A DNA stretch of 64,000 nucleotides, taken from assembly GCA_964475205.1 (NCBI GenBank), contig CAYYVQ010000010.1, positions 7,922 through 71,921 on the forward strand, in the 5' to 3' direction. The stretch is from CAYSRM01 sp964475205 (lineage in GTDB: Bacteria; Verrucomicrobiota; Kiritimatiellia; UBA8416; CAYSRM01). The notes beneath the pieces were generated by a model that saw only the letters and a program-made list of their open reading frames with translations, did not search any database and was not told the DNA's origin. The first letter of the stretch is position 1; the number at the start of each line of letters is the position of its first letter. Shown one piece after another: positions 25,854 to 35,375 of this stretch. The translations under genes and the position numbers were made by a program.

Positions 25854-27191
25854 TCAGCTTCTTTTCTCTCTTCTTGGAACGGCTTCAAGCTCAACAGGGG
25901 CTCCTTCCAAACCAAAGTTCTCACGGAGCGAGCGAACGAGATACGATTCATAAGCCCTGACCATCAGAGCGGGATCATTCACAAAGAGTTTAATCCTCAC
26001 CGGCTGAACGTCGGTCTGGACGGCATAGTAAATTTTAAACTGTTTCCCGCGAACCGAGGGCGGAGATGTCCTGTCCTGGGCATCATGCAAAGCCTTGTTA
26101 AGCACACCTGTAGGCAGCTTTTCCCTTACCTGGCCGGCAACATAGTCGATAGCGTCGATGCTTCTTCTTATGTTATAGCCCGACTTTGCGGAAAGAAAAA
26201 TAAGGGGACAGTAAGAAAGAAACGGCAAAGCTTTCTTTGCGGCCGCGGCATATTCACGCTGAGTCACATCCTCGGACAGATCCCACTTGTTGACGGCAAC
26301 TATGCATCCTTTCCGTCTCTCCTGAATTTCCGAGGCAATTTTTTTATCCTGCGCAGTAGGACCCTGCGCGGCGTCCAGCAACAGCACGGCCAAATCGCAC
26401 CGACGGATGCTCTGCCCTGCGCGCATCATGCCGTATTTTTCAACAGCAGTCTTGACCTTGCTTCTCTTCTTCATTCCGGCGGTATCAATCAAAACATAAT
26501 GCCTGGCGCCGTCTCCGGATCCGACTTCAAAGGCAATATCCACACTGTCGCGGGTGGTTCCGGCCTGGTCTGAAACAATCACGCGGTTGCTTCTTAAAAG
26601 CCTGTTCAAATAGGAAGATTTACCGACATTCGGCCGACCGACAACGGCTACATATACAGGATCAACATCCGGAGCAACAGAAATATCCGGAAGCTCTTCA
26701 AGCACCGGCTGCATCAACGCCTCAAGCCCGCGGTGCTGCAGGGCGGAAACAGGAAAAACAGGAAATCCAAGTCTTTCAAAATCAGCCGACAACATATCCC
26801 GCTCCGGCGAATCGCACTTGTTGGCCGCAACAATTGCTGTCAGGCCTTTGCCTCTTAACATTGCGGCAACATCTTCATCAAGCGGAGTAATCCCGGAGGT
26901 GGCGTCGGTAACCAGAATTACCGCTACAGCGTCTTCAAGGGCCGCGCCAACCTGCTCGCGTATGGCCGACTCAATGACATCGGCGTTCTGGCGGCTGTCA
27001 GGAAGACAAAGTCCGCCTGTATCGACAAGGTCGAAAACCCTTTCCTGCCAATGCACTTCCCGCATAAGCCTGTCGCGGGTAACCCCGCTCTGAGAATGCA
27101 CAATGGCAATGCGCCTTCCCGCAATGGCGTTAAACAGAGCCGACTTACCGACATTGGGCCTGCCTACTATTGCTACAACACGTTTACTCAT
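25854..27191 (-). CDS. der: Ribosome-assembly GTPase Der (EngA)
   Basis: 445 residues with two tandem GTPase domains and a KH-like C-terminal domain, as Der requires for 50S subunit maturation. G1 motifs are GRPNVGKSALFNAIAG and GRPNVGKSSYLNRLL. G3 motifs are DLVDTGGL and LIDTAGMKKRSKVK. G4 motifs are AANKCD and AVNKWDLS. The C-terminal domain includes KIYYAVQTDVQPVRIKLFVN. The start at 27191 begins MSKRVVAIVGRPN, the family start; a longer frame upstream overlaps glnS and has no match. It lies 22 bases after glnS, in a gltX-glnS-der operon. Confidence 0.96.
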   Translation of the reverse strand: MSKRVVAIVGRPNVGKSALFNAIAGRRIAIVHSQSGVTRDRLMREVHWQERVFDLVDTGGLCLPDSRQNADVIESAIREQVGAALEDAVAVILVTDATSGITPLDEDVAAMLRGKGLTAIVAANKCDSPERDMLSADFERLGFPVFPVSALQHRGLEALMQPVLEELPDISVAPDVDPVYVAVVGRPNVGKSSYLNRLLRSNRVIVSDQAGTTRDSVDIAFEVGSGDGARHYVLIDTAGMKKRSKVKTAVEKYGMMRAGQSIRRCDLAVLLLDAAQGPTAQDKKIASEIQERRKGCIVAVNKWDLSEDVTQREYAAAAKKALPFLSYCPLIFLSAKSGYNIRRSIDAIDYVAGQVREKLPTGVLNKALHDAQDRTSPPSVRGKQFKIYYAVQTDVQPVRIKLFVNDPALMVRAYESYLVRSLRENFGLEGAPVELEAVPRREKRS

Positions 27192-27213
27192 CAGCGATAA
27201 TACCTCAGGGGCG

Positions 27214-28896
27214 CTATTTTTTCTTCTGCTGTTTCTGCTTCTTCGCCCAAGTGTCGCGCAGAGGCACAATACGGTTGAAAACCGGCTTTCCCGGCCGGGA
27301 ATCCACCGGATCCACAAAAAAATATCCTTTTCTTTCAAATTGATACCGCTCTGCGCCTTTTGCATCGCTCAGGCAGGGCTCAATCATTGCTTTGACTGTG
27401 TGTAACGAATCGGGATTCAGAAACTGTTTAAAATCCTGGCCTTCTTCGGTCTCGTCTGGCCGCTCTTTTGAAAAAAGCCGATCATATAATCTTACGCTGG
27501 CTTCGGCGCAACGCGCGGCGCAGACCCAGTGTATCGTCCCACGGACTTTTCGCCCGTCAGGCGAAAAACCGCCCCGGGTCTCGGGATCATATGTGCAATA
27601 GACTTCGCGCACCCTTCCGTCATCGTCCTTTTTCACGCCTGTACAGGTAACGTAATACCCATACCTGAGCCGTACTTCCCGCCCCGGCGCAAGCCGGTAA
27701 TATTTACGCGGAGGCTCCTCCATGAAATCGCCCCGCTCAATGTAGAGTTCCCTGGAAAAAGGAACGTTCCTTGTCCCCATGGATTCGTCTTCCGGGTTAT
27801 TAACCGCTTCGAGCATCTCTTCCGCGCCTTCGGGATAGTTCTCGATTACAAGTTTGACCGGGTCGAACACAGCCATTGCGCGCGGAGCTACTCTGTTGAG
27901 TTCCTCGCGGATACAGTATTCCAGGAGAGCGGCGTCTGTAAGACTGTTTACCTTCGTCACTCCTACCTTTGAACAGAACTGCCTTATGGAAGCAGGGGTA
28001 TAACCCCGTCTCCTTATGCCCCTTATCGTGGGCAACCTTGGATCGTCCCATCCCGACACGTATCCTTCCCTGACAAGCTCAAGGAGTTTGCGCTTGCTCA
28101 TGACAGTGTAGGTAAGATTCAGCCTGGCAAACTCGATCTGCTGAGGATGGAACAGTTCAAGCTGATCAAGCAGCCAGTCGTAGAGCGGCCTGTGCACCTC
28201 AAATTCAAGAGTGCATAGCGAGTGAGTTATCCTCTCAAGTGAATCGGAAACACAGTGGGTAATGTCATACGTGGGATAAATGAGCCATTTGCGGCCGGTC
28301 CTGTGGTGTTCAACCTTTTTTATCCGGTAAAGAACAGGGTCGCGCATGTGCAGGTTCGGCGAGGCCATATCAATCTTAGCGCGAAGAACATATTGGCCTT
28401 CCTCGAATTCACCGTTTTTCATGCGCGCAAAAAGAGCAAGGCTCTCTTCTACCGGACGGTTGCGCGAAGGGCTCTCCCTGCCCGGACGTCCCGGCACACC
28501 GCGATATTCCTTGAATTCCTCCGTGCCCAGATCGCACACATAGGCCTTGTCCTTCTTTATAAGTTCAACGGCAAGATCATACAACCGGTCAAAGTAATCG
28601 GACGCAAAGTAGAGATCGTCCCCCCAATTAAACCCGAGCCACGCAACATCTTCCTTTATCGAGTCGACATATTCCTGCTCCTCGGCTTCCGGATTGCTGT
28701 CATCAAAGCGCAAATGGCACTTCCCGCTGTATTGCCCGGCAACACCGAAGTTCAGGCATATTGACTTGGCATGGCCAAGATGCAGATAGCCGTTCGGCTC
28801 AGGCGGAAATCGGGTTTCCACCCTGCCTCCGTATTTCCCGGATGCGTTATCTTTTTCAATTATCTCGCGTATAAAATCAACTTGTCCTGAATCCAT
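27214..28896 (-). CDS. glnS: Glutaminyl-tRNA synthetase
   Basis: 560 residues. Charges tRNA-Gln directly. The class I HIGH region is PPEPNGYLHLGHAKSICLNF and the KMSKS-type loop is LTYTVMSKRKLLELV. The domains are the usual Rossmann catalytic core, then the C-terminal anticodon-binding beta barrels (VRLRYGYYVTCTGVKKDDDG, then TIHWVCA). The ATG at 28896 with GGGAG upstream is preferred over the TTG six bases earlier. The presence of GlnS implies at least part of the glutamine-tRNA supply bypasses the GatCAB route. Confidence 0.96.
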   Translation of the reverse strand: MDSGQVDFIREIIEKDNASGKYGGRVETRFPPEPNGYLHLGHAKSICLNFGVAGQYSGKCHLRFDDSNPEAEEQEYVDSIKEDVAWLGFNWGDDLYFASDYFDRLYDLAVELIKKDKAYVCDLGTEEFKEYRGVPGRPGRESPSRNRPVEESLALFARMKNGEFEEGQYVLRAKIDMASPNLHMRDPVLYRIKKVEHHRTGRKWLIYPTYDITHCVSDSLERITHSLCTLEFEVHRPLYDWLLDQLELFHPQQIEFARLNLTYTVMSKRKLLELVREGYVSGWDDPRLPTIRGIRRRGYTPASIRQFCSKVGVTKVNSLTDAALLEYCIREELNRVAPRAMAVFDPVKLVIENYPEGAEEMLEAVNNPEDESMGTRNVPFSRELYIERGDFMEEPPRKYYRLAPGREVRLRYGYYVTCTGVKKDDDGRVREVYCTYDPETRGGFSPDGRKVRGTIHWVCAARCAEASVRLYDRLFSKERPDETEEGQDFKQFLNPDSLHTVKAMIEPCLSDAKGAERYQFERKGYFFVDPVDSRPGKPVFNRIVPLRDTWAKKQKQQKKK

Positions 28897-28921
28897 AATC
28901 AACTCCCGGTTGCCGGTCTGT

Positions 28922-30235
28922 TCACTCTTCGCTTAAAATCACTTTCTCCGCATACTCAAGCCTGTTCAACACGCTTTGCCTGCCGAGAAGGGCCATTGTC
29001 TCGTAAATGCCCGCGCCGCGAGATATCCCGGTTACGGCAATGCGTATAGGCAGATTTAATTTGCCCTGCTTTATGCCCATGGAGTCCTCGACTTCGTGTA
29101 TGGCCCTTTCAATGCTCCCGGGATCAAATGCAACCTGCGAAAGCTTCGGGCGCAAAATAGCCAGCGCTTCCCTGACGCCCTCTTTTTTCAACTTCTTCCG
29201 AACGGCCTTTTCGTCATACTCAAGGTCGGCGCTGAAAAAGTATTTCCACATGGCTATGTCTTCATATGTATTGACGCGCGACTGCATAAGCCCGCACACT
29301 TTCCGGAAATAGCCCGCGTCAAGCTCGCTGCTCCAGGGCTGCTCCTCAACCGCCGAACGTGCGTAATCCACAAAATCTTCCAGATCCAGCTCGGAAAGAT
29401 ACTGCCAGTTCAAGTGGGTCAGTTTCTTCAAATCCATCTGCGCGGCGCCGCTCTTGACCCGGTCCAGGGTAAAGGCTTCTATCATCTCCTCCCGGGTCAT
29501 CTTCTCCCTGTCGTCTCCAGGCGACCATCCGAGAAGCGCAAGGTAATTGAACACAGCTTCCGGCAGATAACCGCGCGAGCGGAAATCGCCCACAAACGCC
29601 GCTCCATCCCTTTTGGAATACGGCTTGCCCTGATGGTTGACTATCATCGGAAGATGGGCAAAGCGCGGCGCCGAACTGCCCAGCGCCCTGTACAACGCCG
29701 CGTGACGATAAGTGTTCTCTATGTGGTCATCCCCCCGTATCACGTGGGTAATGCCCATGGCGATATCATCGACCACATTGGCAAGGTGAAATACCGGCGT
29801 ACCGTTAGAACGGACTATCACAAAGTCTTTCATATCCTCGGCTTCTTTGCGTAGCGTTCCCTTGATTTCATCCTCAAAAGAAACCGCCTCCCCCGGCATG
29901 CGGAAAACCACTACCTCCCCCGGACGGTCTCCTCCGCGCTGTTCCCTGTATGCTTGGCCATTGGCCAGCAGCAGGTCGGCGGCTTCAAGATGAGCTTCCG
30001 TTCTGCGTGATTGATACAAAGGCTCCTCGTCAAAGTCCAAACCCAGCCAGTCCATGGCATTAAGCACAGTCTCCAGGGCTTCAGGCGTCGATCTTTCCCT
30101 GTCGGTGTCTTCAATCCTCAAGAGAAATTTACCGCCTTCGTGACGCGCAAATAACCAGTTGAATATCGCCGTGCGTATATTGCCGATATGAACGTTCCCT
30201 GTGGGGCTCGGCGCAAACCTGACTCTAACAGACAT
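28922..30235 (-). CDS. gltX: Glutamyl-tRNA synthetase
   Basis: 437 residues, slightly shorter than the usual 470-490. The N-terminus VRFAPSPTGNVHIGNIRTA is the HIGH region and the KMSKS loop is GKPYSKRDGAAFVGDFRSRG. Also seen are LLRIEDTDRERSTPEALE and a helical C-terminal anticodon-binding domain. The start at 30235 has AAAGGAG just before it. It sits 25 bases before glnS. As this organism also has GlnS, GltX is probably discriminating (Glu only), although that cannot be read here. Confidence 0.95.
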   Translation of the reverse strand: MSVRVRFAPSPTGNVHIGNIRTAIFNWLFARHEGGKFLLRIEDTDRERSTPEALETVLNAMDWLGLDFDEEPLYQSRRTEAHLEAADLLLANGQAYREQRGGDRPGEVVVFRMPGEAVSFEDEIKGTLRKEAEDMKDFVIVRSNGTPVFHLANVVDDIAMGITHVIRGDDHIENTYRHAALYRALGSSAPRFAHLPMIVNHQGKPYSKRDGAAFVGDFRSRGYLPEAVFNYLALLGWSPGDDREKMTREEMIEAFTLDRVKSGAAQMDLKKLTHLNWQYLSELDLEDFVDYARSAVEEQPWSSELDAGYFRKVCGLMQSRVNTYEDIAMWKYFFSADLEYDEKAVRKKLKKEGVREALAILRPKLSQVAFDPGSIERAIHEVEDSMGIKQGKLNLPIRIAVTGISRGAGIYETMALLGRQSVLNRLEYAEKVILSEE

Positions 30236-30318
30236 TGAGACTCCTTTTAATTTCTTATTTTCCAAAACCGGCACAAGGCTAATTGAGTCGCGCAATCAAA
30301 GCAACTCCAATCCGGCTG

Positions 30319-31290
30319 TCAAAACCGGGGTATACCGCTCTGCCGAAAACCCTTCATTGCGGCAAGGCTCTCCTGCGCATATCTTCCGGCCCCCTCCGGA
30401 CTGTTTCGACGTGAACTCATCGAAATTACAATATACTTCTGATGCTCATACAGCAGATAAAAGAAACGTCGCACCGCGGCCCTTCCTTCGCGCGTCTGGA
30501 TGCGACTTCCATATCCCTCCCAGAAAGCAGGGCGGGTTATCCCGCAATACTCTGCAATGGCCATATCCCATTCCACGTCGCCCCAGCAGGCGCGGTCAAA
30601 ATCAATAACTCCCGTGACACGGCCTTCAGTATCCACAAGAAGATTCGTGATCCACAGATCTCCATGGCAAAGTCTGGACTCCTCACACTCCTCAAAAACT
30701 CCGGCGTTATCCCGCAACAGATCCATTGCCCGATCCGCCGTATCAGCCTCGTACATGCCGCACCCGGCAATGTCATCAAGCAACTTCCGGTACATAACCA
30801 GGAACGCATCGCGCCACGTCCGCTGTGGCTTCATACAATTATGAGCGCCCAGATAGCCGAAAAGGTTGCCATCGGCTTTCACACTGTGAATCTCCCGGAC
30901 ATAGCCACCCCACTCTTTCAGGGCGCGGTCGCGAGCCGCGCCTGAAAGCCCGGCTTCGCTCAATGGCGCTCCGGGAAAACGCGGCATGATTAGATAGTCC
31001 CGGTTAATCCGCGTCCTCCCGAAATCACAGGCTATGATCGGGGGCGCCGGAACTCCTGTTTCCGCAAGAAGCTTCTCATGAATCGCCGGTTCCTGCCGCA
31101 TCATCCGCCGCTCATAGAAAAGCTGCAGCATACCGTCCGGCGGGGCAATCCTGAGCACGTATTCCCTGCCGCCGGCCTCTACAATGAAGACCTCGGAAAA
31201 CTTCCCCGCCCCGAACGGTTCGGCACGGGACACCCCGGTACGAAGCAATCCCTCAGCCAGTTCAACAGCTTTTTTCCAGGCAAATTTCAT
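30319..31290 (-). CDS. Aminoglycoside phosphotransferase (APH)-family kinase
   Basis: 323 residues with a protein-kinase-like fold. The catalytic loop is RLCHGDLWITNLLVD and the metal-binding segment is GVIDFDRACWGDVEWDMAI. The N-lobe nucleotide region (EPFGAGKFSEVFIVEAGGRE) is present. Members phosphorylate small hydroxylated compounds (choline, homoserine, methylthioribose, aminoglycosides, fructosamine). Context (upstream of gltX by 83 bases) does not identify the substrate. Resistance should not be assumed. The ATG at 31290 is used; the codon before it is a GTG with no room for a ribosome site. Confidence 0.85.
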   Translation of the reverse strand: MKFAWKKAVELAEGLLRTGVSRAEPFGAGKFSEVFIVEAGGREYVLRIAPPDGMLQLFYERRMMRQEPAIHEKLLAETGVPAPPIIACDFGRTRINRDYLIMPRFPGAPLSEAGLSGAARDRALKEWGGYVREIHSVKADGNLFGYLGAHNCMKPQRTWRDAFLVMYRKLLDDIAGCGMYEADTADRAMDLLRDNAGVFEECEESRLCHGDLWITNLLVDTEGRVTGVIDFDRACWGDVEWDMAIAEYCGITRPAFWEGYGSRIQTREGRAAVRRFFYLLYEHQKYIVISMSSRRNSPEGAGRYAQESLAAMKGFRQSGIPRF

Positions 31291-31349
31291 CACCTCAACA
31301 ATATCACTTCGCCGCGCCCGGCCACAACATGCAACTGGCGCGGGCGCTG

Positions 31350-31358
31350 TGATAAAAT
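31350..31358 (+). promoter_or_regulatory. Possible extended -10 promoter of the hybrid histidine kinase
   Basis: The sequence TGATAAAAT fits the extended -10 form TGnTATAAT with one mismatch and lies about 80 bases before the kinase start, in the divergent region with the APH-family gene. No good -35 is visible, which extended -10 promoters can tolerate. Confidence 0.35.
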
Positions 31359-31438
31359 ATTCCGCTTAATTGATTGAAAGCCGAAAGGCTTGCCGATAAC
31401 ATAAAGAACTAAACAACTTACAGCGGGTATATGGACAA

Positions 31439-34400
31439 ATGGCTCTACGTAAAGATATCAGCAGAAAACTGAAGCAGTCGGAGCAGAGATATCTCAATTT
31501 CTTCCGCACCTCCCGCGATGCTCTTTTTATTACCACAATGGACGGGCAGTGGCTGGACATGAACGAGGCCATGGTAAAAATGCTCGGATATTCCAGCGCC
31601 GGGGAACTCAGCAAAGTAAGCGTAGCCGATCTCTACGCTGACCCGGCGCAAAGGGAAAAGCACCTGCGGCTGATAATCGAAAAAGGCCTCTTAGAAGAAC
31701 ACCCCGTCAAGCTGCGAAGAAAAGACGGGGCGGTTATCGAAACGCTGATAACATCAGCGCCTGTTGTTGACGAAAAAGACGGAATCACGGGATTCCAGGG
31801 TTCCATCCGGGATGTCACCGAAAAGAATGAGACCGAAAGGCATATAAAGCGTCTCTACGAACTCTCCAACACTATCAGGAATATAAACCAGATCATTGTT
31901 CAGGAAGAAGATCTTATTCCGCTCATGCAGCAAGCATGCAGGGCGCTATTCGAGACAGCTCATTACCAGGGCTGCGCCATAGCAGTCAAAACAGATGAGT
32001 CGGGCCGGCTTGCGCCGGTGGAAAAATGCGGCAGCGAGGCATCTTCTCCTTCGTGGTCCGTATCTCCCGACGGCCGGGGATCAGCGCCCGGGTGTGTAAG
32101 AAAAGCTGTGAGGACCCGGAATATCTGCGTCGCCAGGGGCAAGAACTCAGAATGCATGACATGCCCGCACAGGGCGTCTGCCGACAAATGCATATCAATA
32201 GCTGCGCCAATGATTAAAGGCAGCGAGGCAATCGGCATTATCCATATCCATATTCAGGAAGGAATTGAACCCGGCGAACGAGAAAAGAACCTGCTTGAAG
32301 AAGTCTCCAGGGACCTTGTGCTTGCCTTTGCAAAAATCCGGACAGAGAAAGAGCTGGTTGAAAGCGAGGAACGATACCGTTCCATGACCGATGATGTGCT
32401 GGATAACTCAATGGTCGGTGTCTGCATTCTGGACTCGCGCTTTAGAATTGCATGGATCAACCGGGCAATGAGCGAGTATTTCGGCCTTGACCGTGAGACT
32501 TCTATTGGCAAAGACAAGAAAAAGCTTATCGACGAAAAAATAAAACATACAGTTGAAGACGGCGAGAATTTTGCCCGCCTGCTCCATGAGGCATATTCTC
32601 GGAATCTTTACAATAAAACTTTCGAATGCCATGTACTTAAAGGCAAGGGCCGGCATGAAAGGTGGCTTGAACATCGCAGCCAGCCCATCCGCAGCGGGCA
32701 TTATGCCGGCGGACGCATTGAGCACTATTATGATATTACCGATCGCAAGCTGGTTGAAAAAGAGGAACAGAACCTGCGAAAATTCTGGCAGCTAACGCTC
32801 GACTCGCTGAAAAACCACATAACCATTACCGACGAGAGCGGCAAAATAATTGCAGTCAATAAAGCCTGGCGCGACTTTGCAGACAACAACGATCTTACAT
32901 GGGAACAATACGGACTGGGCGCCAACTATCTGCAAATAACTGAAAAAGCTTCCGGAAGGTCATCTGAAAAGGCCGGAGAAACCGCGCAGGGAATAAAAAA
33001 TCTGCTAAGCGGTAAAGCCGAATCATTCGATCTTGAGTATCCCTGCCACAGTCCTGACAAACGCCGCTGGTTCCAATTGACTGGAACCCGTTTTGTTTCC
33101 AGAACGGGAGTCAGGCTTGTATTGTCTCACCAGGACATAACGGCGCGCAAACTCTCTGAAGAAGCGCTTGAGTACAGGCTGCATTTTGAAAAGCTGGTTT
33201 CGAGTCTTTCGCATGAATTCATAAATGTTCCGATGGATTCGGTAGAGCGGCGCATTGATAATGCGCTCTCAGACCTGGCAGGGTTCGCAGGCGCCGACCG
33301 CGCGTATGTTTTTCAGTTTGATAAACAACTGGAGTTCATGGTCAACACCCACGAGTGGTCTGCGCCGGAAGTTTTTCCGCCGCGCCTTAATTCAGGCAAA
33401 CTTCCATGCGCATCGTTTCAATGGTTTATGAACATATTGCGGCAGTTCCAGACAATCAATGTTCCCGACGTGTCTGCTTTTCCTGCTGAAGCTCAGGCAG
33501 AAAAAGAATTTTGTATATCAAAAAACATAAAATCTCTTGTCATCGTGCCCATGGTTTACCAGAACAGGCTCATCGGCTTTATCGGCTTCGACTCAATAAG
33601 AAAAACAACCCGGTGGCCCGCCGATACAGTATCGCTTCTCCGGACCGCGGGAGAAATATTTGTCAATGCGCTCAAGCATCGCGAGGCCAAGCAGGCTATA
33701 GCAAAGAGCGAAAAAAGGTATCGGAAAATCTTCGAGGTTTCCCCGGAAGCCATAGTATTGCTGGACACTGAGGCGAGAGTCGTCCAGGTGAATCAGCGCC
33801 TGAAGGACTGGCTTGGCTACGAACCTGAAAAAGTCATAGGAATGGATCTCTGGGAACTGCCGTACCTGCCCGAAGAGAGTAAGCGGATACTTTCCGAAAA
33901 ATTTGCCAGGAGAATGACCGGCCACGACGTACCGCCATATGAGCTGGATTTTCTTACTAAACAAGGCGAAAGACGTGTTGGACTGATACACGCCACCGCT
34001 CTGACTGATGAGTCGGGACATATAATCGCTGACCTTGTGCTTATTTCGGATATAACCGAACGCAAGCGCAATGAGCAGACCCTTGAGAATACAAACCAGC
34101 AACTGGAAGACGCACTGGAAGCCCTGCGCAAAACACAGCAGCAGGTGCTGGCACAGGAAAGACGCAAAGCTTTAACCACAATGGCCAGCGGAATTGCTCA
34201 CGACATTAATAATGCGCTCACTCCTATACACGGTTACACCATGCTCATGCTGGAGGATCCGGAAATAATGGAGGACAAGGATGAAGCCAAACGCTATCTC
34301 CAGAATATATACAAGGCCTCTCAGAATGCTGCTGACAGCGTCCGCAGACTGCGGAAATTCTACAGGCCCAGAGAGGAGATATCATTTTCGGCCGTAGATT

Positions 34401-35254
34401 TAAACAATGTCATTTCCGAGGCCGTGGCCGCCACAAGGCCGCGATGGCAGGAAGAAACCCAGGTTTCCGGACAATACGTGGAAATGGAAACAGATCTTGG
34501 CGATATACCCCATGTTTGCGGCAACGAAGCCGAGCTCCATGATATCCTGACTAACCTGATATTCAACGCGGTAGACGCAATGCCCAGGGGTGGCAGAATA
34601 CAAATCCGGACCAGCCACAAGAACAACAAGGTAAAGCTGGAATTCAGCGATAACGGCGTTGGCATGTCAGACGAGGTCAAACAGAAATGCCTCGACCCGT
34701 TTTATACAACTAAAGAAAGCGGCTCAGGTCTCGGCCTTGCCAGCACACAAGGAATAATAGAACGCCATAATGGCGCGCTTACAATCCACAGCAAAAAAGG
34801 CGAAGGCACAACATTCCGGATTTTGCTGCCCGCGGCGGGACCCGGGCAGGAATCCCAGGATCAGTCGGCAAAGAAAAAGCAGGAGAAAAACCGACCCCTT
34901 CGCCTGCTGATAGCGGAAGATCAGGAAACACAGCGTGACCTGCTCCGGGATATTCTCCTCCATGACGGACACAAGGTGGACCTTGTTCCCTCCGGAAACG
35001 AAGCGCTCGAACAGTTCGACGCCGATAAATACGATGTTGTTATTACCGACAGGGCTATGCCCGGAATGAACGGGGATAAACTGGCGGAGGAAATTAAAAA
35101 AGTTGCGCCACGAATGCCTATCATAATGATTACAGGATTTGGAGACATCATGGATACCGCTGAAGAAAAACCCGAAGCCGTGGATCATCTGATAACCAAG
35201 CCCGTTACAACAAAAAAACTCAAGGTCCTTCTCGGCAGCATCGACACCGGCTGA
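31439..35254 (+). CDS. Hybrid sensor histidine kinase with multiple PAS and GAF domains and a receiver
   Basis: 1271 residues with no membrane segment, so a cytoplasmic sensor. In order: PAS (about 15-130), a GAF-like domain (about 145-300) with a Cys cluster (NICVARGKNSECMTCPHR, then DKC), PAS (about 320-440), PAS (about 445-580), GAF (about 590-755) and PAS (about 760-880). Then comes HisKA with phospho-His 921 in MASGIAHDINNALTPI. The ATPase domain has N box ILTNLIFNAVDAM, G1 FSDNGVGMSDEV and G2 GSGLGLAST. A receiver follows with phospho-Asp 1204 in VVITDRAMPGMNGDK. The terminal receiver without an output domain suggests relay to a separate phosphotransfer protein or autoregulation. No cognate regulator is adjacent. 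The ribosome site before the ATG is weak. The ligand is unknown; the Cys cluster could bind metal or sense redox state. Confidence 0.93.
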   Translation: MALRKDISRKLKQSEQRYLNFFRTSRDALFITTMDGQWLDMNEAMVKMLGYSSAGELSKVSVADLYADPAQREKHLRLIIEKGLLEEHPVKLRRKDGAVIETLITSAPVVDEKDGITGFQGSIRDVTEKNETERHIKRLYELSNTIRNINQIIVQEEDLIPLMQQACRALFETAHYQGCAIAVKTDESGRLAPVEKCGSEASSPSWSVSPDGRGSAPGCVRKAVRTRNICVARGKNSECMTCPHRASADKCISIAAPMIKGSEAIGIIHIHIQEGIEPGEREKNLLEEVSRDLVLAFAKIRTEKELVESEERYRSMTDDVLDNSMVGVCILDSRFRIAWINRAMSEYFGLDRETSIGKDKKKLIDEKIKHTVEDGENFARLLHEAYSRNLYNKTFECHVLKGKGRHERWLEHRSQPIRSGHYAGGRIEHYYDITDRKLVEKEEQNLRKFWQLTLDSLKNHITITDESGKIIAVNKAWRDFADNNDLTWEQYGLGANYLQITEKASGRSSEKAGETAQGIKNLLSGKAESFDLEYPCHSPDKRRWFQLTGTRFVSRTGVRLVLSHQDITARKLSEEALEYRLHFEKLVSSLSHEFINVPMDSVERRIDNALSDLAGFAGADRAYVFQFDKQLEFMVNTHEWSAPEVFPPRLNSGKLPCASFQWFMNILRQFQTINVPDVSAFPAEAQAEKEFCISKNIKSLVIVPMVYQNRLIGFIGFDSIRKTTRWPADTVSLLRTAGEIFVNALKHREAKQAIAKSEKRYRKIFEVSPEAIVLLDTEARVVQVNQRLKDWLGYEPEKVIGMDLWELPYLPEESKRILSEKFARRMTGHDVPPYELDFLTKQGERRVGLIHATALTDESGHIIADLVLISDITERKRNEQTLENTNQQLEDALEALRKTQQQVLAQERRKALTTMASGIAHDINNALTPIHGYTMLMLEDPEIMEDKDEAKRYLQNIYKASQNAADSVRRLRKFYRPREEISFSAVDLNNVISEAVAATRPRWQEETQVSGQYVEMETDLGDIPHVCGNEAELHDILTNLIFNAVDAMPRGGRIQIRTSHKNNKVKLEFSDNGVGMSDEVKQKCLDPFYTTKESGSGLGLASTQGIIERHNGALTIHSKKGEGTTFRILLPAAGPGQESQDQSAKKKQEKNRPLRLLIAEDQETQRDLLRDILLHDGHKVDLVPSGNEALEQFDADKYDVVITDRAMPGMNGDKLAEEIKKVAPRMPIIMITGFGDIMDTAEEKPEAVDHLITKPVTTKKLKVLLGSIDTG

Positions 35255-35375
35255 CACAAAATAAGGCCCGCGACACAAAATACCACGCCCTGGCGGCGCC
35301 ATACCGAATTCTAACTTGCAGGCTATAACCAGCTCCTATACCATGCCGCCATAACTATGAGGAGAAGAAGTAATT

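Noticed and set aside
25751..25951. 66-codon minus-strand frame overlapping the der 3' end
   Set aside because: It runs through the der C-terminal coding region in another frame, has no ribosome site and no family likeness.
30319..31290. Antibiotic-resistance aminoglycoside kinase
   Set aside because: The APH fold is shared by many metabolic kinases; neighbours are housekeeping genes and no mobile element is near.
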